8,063 bases of DNA from Fidelibacterota bacterium (GTDB taxonomy: Bacteria > Fidelibacterota > Marinisomatia > Marinisomatales > TCS55). The DNA is taken from NCBI GenBank assembly GCA_002713385.1, contig PAWC01000058.1, positions 1 through 8,063 on the forward strand, read 5' to 3'. A program made the position numbers and the translations under genes. Shown piece by piece: positions 1-5,463 of the stretch; position 1 is the stretch's first letter; the number at the start of each line of letters is the position of its first letter. Under the pieces are notes generated by a model, which worked only from the letters and a program-made list of their open reading frames with translations, searched no databases and was not told where the DNA came from.

Positions 1-1
1 A

Positions 2-2380
2 ATGCCTCACGGAGAAAAGCTGGGTGGAGTTTTGGGAAGGGCGGCTGGAGAGGAGAGGGTTATAGCGGGAGGATACCCCGAAGGAATTATGGGGCCACCA
101 AAGCCCACAGCGAAAGCTGAGGCAACTGCTGTAGACGTGGCTGGCGACGCTGGAAGGCCCACACTGGGAGCCACCAAGATAGATGAAACGGCGGCTGGCC
201 TTGTTGAAAGAATGTCTGTTAAATTATTTGGCGAGGTTGCTAGAAATCCAGACCTGGTGCAAAGAGTAGAGGCCGCAAGAAGAAGTGGTAAGGTTGGTGA
301 GCGTCTTTATGTCAGCATAGGAAACGAGTTGTTTGAGGCAATGCGTCGTGGTGATTTAGGGAGTGAAAATCTTTTAAAAATACTGGACGATTTGGGTGTA
401 GACCCCGTTGAGGTTTTTAGGCAGACTGCATCAGAGGGTGGCAGAAATCTAAATACTCTTTCACAGATAGCCAAGCAGTTAGCTAAACAAAAAACCACAC
501 CAGCGCCACTAAGAAAAGAACTTGATGATATAGCGGCAGACTTAGAGAGAAGGTATGGTACTGGTTCAGATACAATACCAGCTAAGATTTGGAGTTTCAT
601 AGGACAGGGTTTAAATGTGTGGAGAGCCAGCATGGTTAGCCAACTTGTAACCGCTATCAGGAACGCAATAGGACAAACTGGCAGACTAGGTATAGGAATT
701 ATTGATGATGCTATACAGGCTGGTCTGAGAGGAACTTCTGGCAGAGAATCTGTGCGGGGCATAATTAATTCTTTAAAGGCAGATGGAAGGGCTTTAAAAG
801 ATTCTATCCCACTCATTAGGGATAAGAAGTTGCTTGATAACATACTGGACGGCAACCCCATAACAGAGGGCCAGCTTTTAAATAAGTCAGTACATGAAAT
901 TGATATAATTAATAGGTATGCAAGATTTATTAATTCCGCAAACATATTGCAGGAAAGATTCTTTAGACGAGTTGCCTTTCAAGCAAGACTGGATAAAAGT
1001 TTAAAGGAAAAAAACTTTCCAGATATAAACACTATAGATCCAAAGAAAATCCCCGCTGAATTATTGGATGATGCGGTGCAGCACGCTTTGGATATTTCGT
1101 TTGCGTCTAGCGGTGGAAAGATAGCCCGAACTATTACAAAGGGATTTGAAGCTATACCCCCCTTGTATACTGTGCATCCATTTCCTAGATTTGCATTTGG
1201 TAATGCGCTTCCTTTTTTAATAGAGCATTCCCCCCTTGGTTTGTTAAAGGCTTTGGGACCAAAGTCAATGAGGGAATTAGCCAAGGGAAACACTAGGACG
1301 TTTACCAGGTCAGCCTCGCGTGGTTTAATAGGAACCACAATGCTTGGTGCAGCCATGCAGATGCGCGACCACCCTAACGCTGGTGAAAGATATTACGAGT
1401 GGTATACAGGGCCACGCGATCCAGTTACGGGAGAGCGCCCATATATAGACCTGAGAGCATTTGCTCCATTCACTACCTATCTTTTTATGGCTGAAGCATT
1501 GAAGGGTAAGGATGCTAATTTAACCGCCATGGACTACGCTAATGCCACCATAGGCATTAATAGAATATCTGGAACTGGCCTTATGTTTGTGGATATGCTT
1601 CGAGCTAAAAAAGGCGAGACATTGTTGGATACAACAGCGAAGTTTGTTGGGCAAAATATGGGAGTATTCACTTATCCACTGAAGCAAGTAGTAGATGTAG
1701 AGTATGCGGTAAAGGGTGGGGGACCAGCAAGAGATATTTCTGATGATAGCCTGTGGGGAAAAATCATAAACCCAACATTAGCAAACATCCCAATAGCAGA
1801 GAGGAAGATATTAAACGAAAGAATAGATATGCTACGGAAGGACCCAGAAAGGTTTGTTGCATTTATAACCACGAGGACAAAGAATGTCGTAGAGGCCGAA
1901 CTTGATAGGCTGGGAATTCTAAGATATACCCAAAGCCCCAAAGGCGGAACCAAGGATTCTATTAGATTCAGAATGGGTCTAATACAAGGTCCGACAGAAC
2001 AGTATGGACTTGATGCTACTAGGACAATTACATCTGTAATGCTAAGTGATATGCCAGTAAAAGACCTCCATGAAATGAAGGGGCTAAACAACTTGAGTTA
2101 CCCAGCGGCGCTGGAACCCGACAAAAGCTACAAGGAATTAGGAGATGAGGGTAAAAAACTTATTTTAAAAAGTGTTCTTGGGCATCTGAGGGCGAAGGCG
2201 AAAAGCAGAATGAAAGAACTGAGTGAGTTAGAGGGCGACCCTCTAAAAGTAAAAAGATTTTTTGTAGACCCGTCAGAGGTAAAAGATATGCCACAAAAAC
2301 CTTACCTAGAAGAAGTAAAAAAAACTAGAGAGGGTCTTCTTGGTGTAAGGAAAGGTTGGGAAAAAAGGTCTTTTGAGTAA
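2..2380 (+). CDS. Large phage protein, probably virion-associated (5' end likely outside the window)
   Basis: The 792 visible residues begin at an ATG on base 2. Only one base lies upstream, so no ribosome binding site can be judged, and I think this is the C-terminal part of a longer protein. The first ~65 residues are Gly/Ala/Pro-rich and linker-like. Residues ~65-195 look helical and charged. From ~205 there is an amphipathic stretch (WRASMVSQLVTAIRNAIGQ) of a kind I associate with very long internal or polyvalent virion proteins of marine phages. Around 395-460 come hydrophobic patches (FAFGNALPFLIEHSPLGLL and RGLIGTTMLGAAMQM) that could contact membrane, though none is a clean transmembrane helix. 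The last ~100 residues are Lys/Glu-rich. No catalytic motif was recognised. Its stop overlaps the next start as TAATG. The virion role is inferred from size, composition and position. Confidence 0.65.
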   Translation: MPHGEKLGGVLGRAAGEERVIAGGYPEGIMGPPKPTAKAEATAVDVAGDAGRPTLGATKIDETAAGLVERMSVKLFGEVARNPDLVQRVEAARRSGKVGERLYVSIGNELFEAMRRGDLGSENLLKILDDLGVDPVEVFRQTASEGGRNLNTLSQIAKQLAKQKTTPAPLRKELDDIAADLERRYGTGSDTIPAKIWSFIGQGLNVWRASMVSQLVTAIRNAIGQTGRLGIGIIDDAIQAGLRGTSGRESVRGIINSLKADGRALKDSIPLIRDKKLLDNILDGNPITEGQLLNKSVHEIDIINRYARFINSANILQERFFRRVAFQARLDKSLKEKNFPDINTIDPKKIPAELLDDAVQHALDISFASSGGKIARTITKGFEAIPPLYTVHPFPRFAFGNALPFLIEHSPLGLLKALGPKSMRELAKGNTRTFTRSASRGLIGTTMLGAAMQMRDHPNAGERYYEWYTGPRDPVTGERPYIDLRAFAPFTTYLFMAEALKGKDANLTAMDYANATIGINRISGTGLMFVDMLRAKKGETLLDTTAKFVGQNMGVFTYPLKQVVDVEYAVKGGGPARDISDDSLWGKIINPTLANIPIAERKILNERIDMLRKDPERFVAFITTRTKNVVEAELDRLGILRYTQSPKGGTKDSIRFRMGLIQGPTEQYGLDATRTITSVMLSDMPVKDLHEMKGLNNLSYPAALEPDKSYKELGDEGKKLILKSVLGHLRAKAKSRMKELSELEGDPLKVKRFFVDPSEVKDMPQKPYLEEVKKTREGLLGVRKGWEKRSFE

Positions 2381-2775
2381 TGTTTATGAAATCAATACTA
2401 TTAATCATATTGGCAGCTCTTACCTTCTCTCCAGCAGTGGCGGCAGAGAAGCCAAAGATGTTTAAAGCTGTTGTGTCGCTTCAAGTCCTATGCACTTTTG
2501 GCGGTCCTGAAGAGTTAATGGGTGAGCTTCTTGAGGGCTATAATGAGAAGCCTGTTCATGCTATGGACATCAGCACACCTACTGGACTAAATATACAGAT
2601 GTATATTACAGAGAATAAAAACAATCCTAGCAGCACTGTTCTATTACATAATCAGGGCGTAAACAAAACCTGTATCTTCTGGTCTGCAAAAGACACTCTC
2701 AGAACAATAGAAACAGAAAGCCTACCAGCTAAACAACCTGTTAAACAACTTGATGAATCTGAGGAACCCATATAA
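2380..2775 (+). CDS. Small exported protein with signal peptide, function unknown
   Basis: This 131-residue protein starts with a clear Sec signal peptide: MFMK, a hydrophobic core at about residues 6-16, then SPAVAA followed by EKPK, which allows signal peptidase I cleavage after Ala21 or Ala22. The mature part has two cysteines, Cys38 and Cys98, which could form a disulfide in the periplasm. The tail after ~residue 108 is polar, acidic and proline-containing, probably disordered. Its ATG overlaps the stop of the preceding gene (TAATG), implying translational coupling; a second in-frame ATG two codons later would give an almost identical product. I do not recognise the family. An envelope role late in infection is inferred from the signal peptide and the neighbouring membrane proteins. 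Confidence 0.8.
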   Translation: MFMKSILLIILAALTFSPAVAAEKPKMFKAVVSLQVLCTFGGPEELMGELLEGYNEKPVHAMDISTPTGLNIQMYITENKNNPSSTVLLHNQGVNKTCIFWSAKDTLRTIETESLPAKQPVKQLDESEEPI

Positions 2776-3062
2776 TGGTTGAATATACGGGACCAGATCG
2801 GCGTGGTAATGGTGGTTGGCATCTATCCAAGAGCATGTCTGTATCTCATATTGTTGGGACACTGGCTATCGCTGTAGGATTCTTTGCATACATTACTGAT
2901 ATTGAGAAAGAAACAGTTGTCAATCAGATGGACATAAGAAGTTTGGCTTCGCGTATGGATAGGTCTGACGCTAGGAACTCTGAACAATTTGGTGAGATAA
3001 AAGATATGTTGAAATCCCTGTCTGTTAAGATAGACAATCTAGGGCATCGACGTGGACCATGA
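2775..3062 (+). CDS. Single-pass membrane protein with helical tail, function unknown
   Basis: This 95-residue protein has a short polar N-terminus (MVEYTGPDRRG), one predicted membrane helix at about residues 23-41 (VSHIVGTLAIAVGFFAYIT), and a charged, probably helical or coiled-coil region from about 43 to 90. The start is supported by a TAATG overlap with the previous gene and by an AGGA nine bases upstream. Small one-span proteins with a helical tail are common near phage lysis genes, where they can be holin-associated, Rz/i-spanin-like or accessory. Nothing here distinguishes these, and no endolysin is visible. Its stop overlaps the next start (ATGA). Confidence 0.8.
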   Translation: MVEYTGPDRRGNGGWHLSKSMSVSHIVGTLAIAVGFFAYITDIEKETVVNQMDIRSLASRMDRSDARNSEQFGEIKDMLKSLSVKIDNLGHRRGP

Positions 3063-3367
3063 ACATCACCCCTTCAGCAGACCAAAAAATAGAAGAGATT
3101 TTGGGAGACTCAGAGAGATTGCGTATATCTGTAAACGGAGGTGGGTGCAGTGGATTCACGGTAGACCTAGCACGCGAACAAGAGAAGCGCCCAGTCAAGG
3201 GGGATGTATGGATAAATCCCAACGTCCTGATAGACTCCATTTCGGCGGAGTATTTGTCAAAGGCAACTCTGGATTGGACTGATGACGCATTCTCGCCAAC
3301 ATTTAAATTTGACATACCCAACACCAAATCATGTGGTTGCGGTAACTCTTTCACACTTGGGGAATAA
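3059..3367 (+). CDS. HesB/IscA-type iron-sulfur cluster carrier protein
   Basis: This 102-residue protein matches the A-type carrier family (IscA/ErpA/HesB, Fe-S_biosyn domain) over its whole length, close to the usual ~105-110 residues. It begins with the family-like ITPSADQKI helix, has the first cluster-ligand cysteine in GGGCSGF (Cys30), and ends with the paired cysteines of SCGCGNSF (Cys92 and Cys94). All three expected ligands are present, so it should be able to bind Fe-S or iron. In bacteria such proteins pass clusters from a scaffold to target apoproteins in the cytoplasm. The ATG overlaps the preceding stop as ATGA. Its place among late, envelope-type genes rather than metabolic genes is notable. 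Family assignment is strong; the choice between IscA, ErpA and HesB, and any role in infection, are not settled. Confidence 0.92.
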   Translation: MNITPSADQKIEEILGDSERLRISVNGGGCSGFTVDLAREQEKRPVKGDVWINPNVLIDSISAEYLSKATLDWTDDAFSPTFKFDIPNTKSCGCGNSFTLGE

Positions 3368-3370
3368 ATA

Positions 3371-4153
3371 ATGGCAGTAAGCCCCCCGACATCAGGAATA
3401 CCCGACCCTTCTTCATTATCTTTCGAGCCACCTGGATCTGCCATGCCACCAGCGGGGCTGTTAGGAATGACGCCATTACCCACTATTGGGCCAAGTGGTT
3501 TTCCTGTGGGTTTAATGTCGGCAGCAGCGCCACCACCACCAACAGCCATGGGTACAGAATATGACGGTCATGGAGAAACTCCTGCCACGTTTGGCCCCCA
3601 TGATACCATCAGATTGCGTTTTGGTAGAAGTAGTGATTCTTTCAGTCCAGCGGAATACAAGGCTTATCTGGATGCTGGTGGGGATATAGATGCGGCGTAT
3701 GCTGTAAGAGAAGCAGCAAGCAGAGCAGCGGCCCCTGTAAGCGCTCCGACCACCTCCTCTGGGCCACCTGGGTATAGTTTCATAACTGGAACTGTAGACC
3801 CAACAGCGGCTGAGATTGTATCAGCAGCAAAGGCATCAGGAATGCATATCCCGCCTGGATTTGACCCCATAGCATTTTCAAAGATGATGTCTGGGGGGCC
3901 GACGGCCTTCCCTACAGCACCACCACCGCTATCAATGTCTCCCACGGCAGCTATGACTGCCCCACTCATGCCGCCGCCCATGCCTACAGCTATGCCATCA
4001 CTCATGCCTACAGCCATGCCAGCACCCATACCGATAGCAGCCTCACCGCGCATAGCAACAGCAGTTCCTAAATCACCAACTAAGATGGGGGGAGGGGCTG
4101 GACCTTATTTGGGATGCGACCCAATCACGGGCAAATGCCCACCTTACAGATAG
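3371..4153 (+). CDS. Pro/Ala/Met-rich low-complexity protein, function unknown
   Basis: This 260-residue protein has two low-complexity regions around a more ordinary centre. Residues 1-58 are rich in Pro, Gly, Ser and Ala (MPPAGLLGMTPLPTIGP, then AAAPPPPTAM). A charged segment at ~75-115 (PHDTIRLRFGRSSDSFSPAE, then YKAYLDAGGDIDAAYAVREA) could fold. Residues ~185-235 are a Met/Pro/Ala tract with an eight-residue repeat (MPTAMPSL, MPTAMPAP). The C-terminus has the only two cysteines, in GCDPITGKCPPYR. A GGGGA seven bases before the ATG gives a good ribosome binding site. There is no signal peptide or membrane segment. I do not recognise a family. Extended Pro-rich proteins can be virion decoration or linker proteins, but that is a guess. 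Confidence 0.75.
   Translation: MAVSPPTSGIPDPSSLSFEPPGSAMPPAGLLGMTPLPTIGPSGFPVGLMSAAAPPPPTAMGTEYDGHGETPATFGPHDTIRLRFGRSSDSFSPAEYKAYLDAGGDIDAAYAVREAASRAAAPVSAPTTSSGPPGYSFITGTVDPTAAEIVSAAKASGMHIPPGFDPIAFSKMMSGGPTAFPTAPPPLSMSPTAAMTAPLMPPPMPTAMPSLMPTAMPAPIPIAASPRIATAVPKSPTKMGGGAGPYLGCDPITGKCPPYR
3979..4021 (+). repeat. Short tandem repeat, 24-base period, inside the Pro/Met-rich gene
   Basis: Two copies of CATGCCTACAGCYATGCCA lie at 3979-3997 and 4003-4021. The 19 bases differ at one position and the period is 24 bases, encoding the repeated octapeptides MPTAMPSL and MPTAMPAP. Degenerate CATGCC units continue on either side. The period is a multiple of three, so copy number could change without breaking the frame. 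Confidence 0.8.
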
Positions 4154-4155
4154 GA
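4152..4155 (+). promoter_or_regulatory. Ribosome binding site AGGA that favours the start at 4165
   Basis: AGGA overlaps the TAG stop of the Pro-rich gene. It lies nine bases before the ATG at 4165 but only two bases before the ATG at 4158. The first spacing is workable for a bacterial ribosome and the second is not. It therefore supports the 32-residue membrane peptide frame over the longer ORF that opens at 4158. Confidence 0.6.
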
Positions 4156-4157
4156 AA

Positions 4158-4592
4158 ATGTTATATGGAATCATTAAAAAGCTGGGCAAAAGAAAACCCT
4201 ATGTTCGCAGTAGCAGCAGCTCTACTAGCCGCTACGCTTGTTTACTCTCTGTTCTTTGGGTAGGCGGATGTACCAGCCTAAAGAAAGCAGTATTGATCGG
4301 GGGCGGCTCGTTAGGAGCGGGTGCGATTGCCTCGATTGCGACATCGGGGACTGCTCCTGTGTTACTGGCGGCAGCGGGCGGTGCCTCTGTGACCAGTGTG
4401 GTTGCGGACGTAATGGAGACGATGAAAGGAGACAACATGCCTACAGCAGCTAATTGTGCAGAAACTAATTTTTGGGATGTAGTTGGACAACTCATAGAGA
4501 TGGGCGGATGGTTACTAATCTTAGTTGTATTGATTCCTATGGTGCTGGGGTGGATTCTCCCAGGACCGCTGGAACGCAAGAAGAAAAAGTAA
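4158..4592 (+). CDS. Lipoprotein-like protein with C-terminal membrane span (start uncertain)
   Basis: The open frame gives 144 residues. From about residue 29 it reads as a lipoprotein: a hydrophobic run (LLSVLW), then the lipobox-like VGGC with Cys38, then TSLKKA. Next comes a Gly/Ala/Ser-rich, glycine-zipper-like section (LIGGGSLGAGAIASIA). Residues ~116-134 form a strong membrane helix (GWLLILVVLIPMVLGWIL) capped by ERKKKK, suggesting a cytoplasmic C-terminus. The first ~27 residues are doubtful. The AGGA is only two bases from ATG 4158, the stretch includes a serine run, and a better small ORF (4165-4263) occupies the same bases in another frame. No ATG, GTG or TTG follows in this frame before the lipobox. 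The real start may be non-canonical, or the N-terminus may come from the 4165 frame through a -1 shift. Function unknown; an envelope or lysis-related role fits the context. Confidence 0.6.
   Translation: MLYGIIKKLGKRKPYVRSSSSSTSRYACLLSVLWVGGCTSLKKAVLIGGGSLGAGAIASIATSGTAPVLLAAAGGASVTSVVADVMETMKGDNMPTAANCAETNFWDVVGQLIEMGGWLLILVVLIPMVLGWILPGPLERKKKK
4165..4263 (+). CDS. 32-residue single-span membrane peptide
   Basis: This small ORF begins with a charged N-terminus (MESLKSWAKENP) followed by a hydrophobic helix (MFAVAAALLAATLVYSLFFG) and stops at TAG, 4261-4263. It has the layout of a small phage membrane protein: a short cytoplasmic amphipathic head and one membrane span. AGGA sits nine bases before the ATG. 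It is nested, in another frame, inside the 5' part of the lipoprotein-like ORF that opens at 4158. There the competing frame reads as a serine run, the usual look of a shadow of alanine codons. I judge this frame the better coding candidate for 4165-4263. It could be a stand-alone peptide, or the signal-anchor start of the next gene if a -1 shift occurs. Function unknown. Confidence 0.55.
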   Translation: MESLKSWAKENPMFAVAAALLAATLVYSLFFG

Positions 4593-4846
4593 ACTTCACC
4601 ATTTATAAAGTCTGCCGCGTACAGTGGCGGGATGTCATCGCCTCCAATGAATGGGAGAAGCATGTAGACATAAAATGCCCGACGCTAGAAAGCATAGGGT
4701 GGCACGTCTACGAAGATGATGAAACCATCAAGATTGCCAACACCTTAGACTACGAAGATTGGGAAGGCAAGTCTGAGGACAAGCCAGTACCCTATGGGAT
4801 AACAGCGTTCCCAAAGGGATGCGTCATAGACGTAACCTACCTCTAG
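4550..4846 (+). CDS. Small soluble protein of unknown function (start uncertain)
   Basis: The convincing part runs from about base 4590 to the stop: an ordinary soluble sequence with FTIYKVCRVQWRDVIASNEW, an acidic middle (HVYEDDETIKIANTLDYEDW) and an ending PYGITAFPKGCVIDVTYL. It looks like a small one-domain protein family seen in phages, but I cannot name it. No ATG lies close to the conserved-looking start. In-frame choices are ATG 4472, ATG 4508 and GTG 4550. I chose GTG 4550 because it overlaps the preceding gene least (43 bases), although no good ribosome binding site precedes it. The frame is -1 relative to the lipoprotein-like gene, whose last codons are AAG AAA AAG TAA, so a shift at that A-rich site is an alternative. 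Confidence 0.65.
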   Translation: MDSPRTAGTQEEKVNFTIYKVCRVQWRDVIASNEWEKHVDIKCPTLESIGWHVYEDDETIKIANTLDYEDWEGKSEDKPVPYGITAFPKGCVIDVTYL

Positions 4847-4899
4847 CCTAAGAAAACAAAAAGAGCAAGAACAAGTAGCACCAAGCTAAGAGCGTCCAC
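4843..4899 (-). CDS. Possible 18-residue hydrophobic peptide
   Basis: A GTG at 4899-4897 opens the frame MDALSLVLLVLALFVFLG, one Asp near the start and otherwise almost wholly hydrophobic, long enough to cross a membrane. GGGAGG at 4912-4907 lies seven bases upstream, an almost ideal ribosome binding site. The ORF overlaps the last 14 bases of the 81-residue gene. Its TAG is the reverse complement of bases in the CTAG that also holds the TAG of the convergent + strand gene. Size alone makes it uncertain, since such an ORF can occur by chance. If translated, it would be a membrane micropeptide. Confidence 0.35.
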   Translation of the reverse strand: MDALSLVLLVLALFVFLG

Positions 4900-5131
4900 G
4901 CTGTTTCCTCCCGTTTGTTTTGAGTTCTCTTTTCTTCACGTCCTCAACTATAGTTTTGTCTCGATGCTCTGGAGACTCGAAGGGTCCAGGGTTGACCGAC
5001 AAATAGGTATGATCCGAATTAGCTAACAGGTATCCAAACTTAGCCCCTTCACGCTTGCCCATCTTCTCCGCTCTCCAATAATCTCCATACCCCACCTTAC
5101 CAAACCCGCAGTTATCCCATTTTACTTGCAT
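4886..5131 (-). CDS. Small basic protein of unknown function, 81 residues
   Basis: Starting at ATG 5131 the protein is 81 residues with an aromatic/Gly-rich first half (WDNCGFGKVGYGDYWRAEKM), a middle with HTYLSVNPGPFESPEH, and a very basic C-terminus (KKRELKTNGRKQRGRS) that could bind nucleic acid. GGAG at 5142-5139, seven bases upstream, supports this start, and the ATG overlaps the end of the preceding 68-residue gene by 20 bases. The same frame stays open upstream to an ATG at 5290, which has its own AAGGAG; that would give 134 residues. The extra N-terminus reads like a shadow of the 68-residue gene, so I prefer the short form. No family recognised. Confidence 0.65.
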   Translation of the reverse strand: MQVKWDNCGFGKVGYGDYWRAEKMGKREGAKFGYLLANSDHTYLSVNPGPFESPEHRDKTIVEDVKKRELKTNGRKQRGRS

Positions 5132-5318
5132 TAAGTTTCTCCATTCGTTTGTGATAAGCATATTCGTCAAGTGACATCTTGTACCAAGATTTAAACTTCT
5201 GCCCCCATGTTCCTCCAGTTGGGCATGGGCGATCTCTATTCCTCCAGCAGTACCGTGCGTTGCATAGCATCTTCTGCCTCTCCCACTCATCCTGCTGCTC
5301 CTTACTTGGGTTTAACAT
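5112..5318 (-). CDS. Small Cys/Trp-containing protein of unknown function, 68 residues
   Basis: The 68 residues look like a genuine small protein: a charged N-terminal helix (PSKEQQDEWERQKMLC), three cysteines (Cys19, Cys24, Cys32) in CNARYCWRNRDRPCPTGG, then WGQKFKSWYKMSLDEYAYHK. The cysteine spacing might bind a metal, but with only three cysteines this is weak. The ATG at 5318 lies inside the end of the 53-residue gene and has no well-spaced ribosome binding site. An internal ATG at 5270, preceded by GGGAGAGG, would give 52 residues and keep all cysteines. A competing frame with a good ribosome binding site opens at 5290. Frame chosen by protein-like composition. Confidence 0.55.
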   Translation of the reverse strand: MLNPSKEQQDEWERQKMLCNARYCWRNRDRPCPTGGTWGQKFKSWYKMSLDEYAYHKRMEKLNASKMG

Positions 5319-5463
5319 CTTCTGGAATTATCATAACATAAACCCTCTCCCCAATTCTAACGATGTACTCAGTACCATTGAGAACCTCATTGACCACGCA
5401 ATACTCCGCAGTCTCGCATTGGCTTATCAAGTAAGCATCAACGCTATCTAGATCACAATCCAT
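5302..5463 (-). CDS. 53-residue acidic protein of unknown function
   Basis: The ATG at 5463-5461 opens 53 codons ending in TAA at 5304-5302. The protein is acidic at its start (MDCDLDSVDAYLISQC) and then has a beta-rich look (VLNGTEYIVRIGERVYVMII), ending PEDVKPK. An AGGGA at 5474-5470 sits six bases upstream, a good ribosome binding site. The gene overlaps the end of the PD-(D/E)XK-like gene by 11 bases and the start of the 68-residue gene by 17, matching the packing of this arm. The + strand ORF over these bases is its shadow. Function unknown. Confidence 0.65.
   Translation of the reverse strand: MDCDLDSVDAYLISQCETAEYCVVNEVLNGTEYIVRIGERVYVMIIPEDVKPK

Noticed and set aside
307..2091. Three - strand ORFs beneath the large virion-type protein
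   Set aside because: They are shadows of a continuous 792-residue reading frame, with Ser/Leu/Phe-rich composition and no upstream coding neighbours on that strand.
3025..4053. - strand ORFs rich in Gly, Val and Met opposite the IscA-like and Pro-rich genes
   Set aside because: Low-complexity Gly/Met runs are the antisense reading of the Pro/Ala/Met codons; the + strand genes are well supported.
4238..4453. Cys-rich ORF on the + strand (from ATG 4268, about ten cysteines in CDCLDCDIGDC-like spacing)
   Set aside because: It overlaps the lipoprotein-like frame, whose lipobox, glycine-zipper region and membrane helix make better sense. The Cys codons arise from reading Gly/Ala-rich codons out of frame, and AGG lies only three bases before the ATG.
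4876..4902. Possible terminator hairpins (TAGC-loop-GCTA at 4876-4888; AGCGTCCACGCT at 4891-4902)
   Set aside because: The stems are only four to five pairs and are not followed directly by a T run on either strand. The T-rich stretch further along the - strand is separated from the stem.
5179..5451. 90-residue + strand ORF in the leftward arm
   Set aside because: It lies opposite the 53- and 68-residue genes, which have start/stop overlaps matching the arm; nothing supports a + strand gene here.
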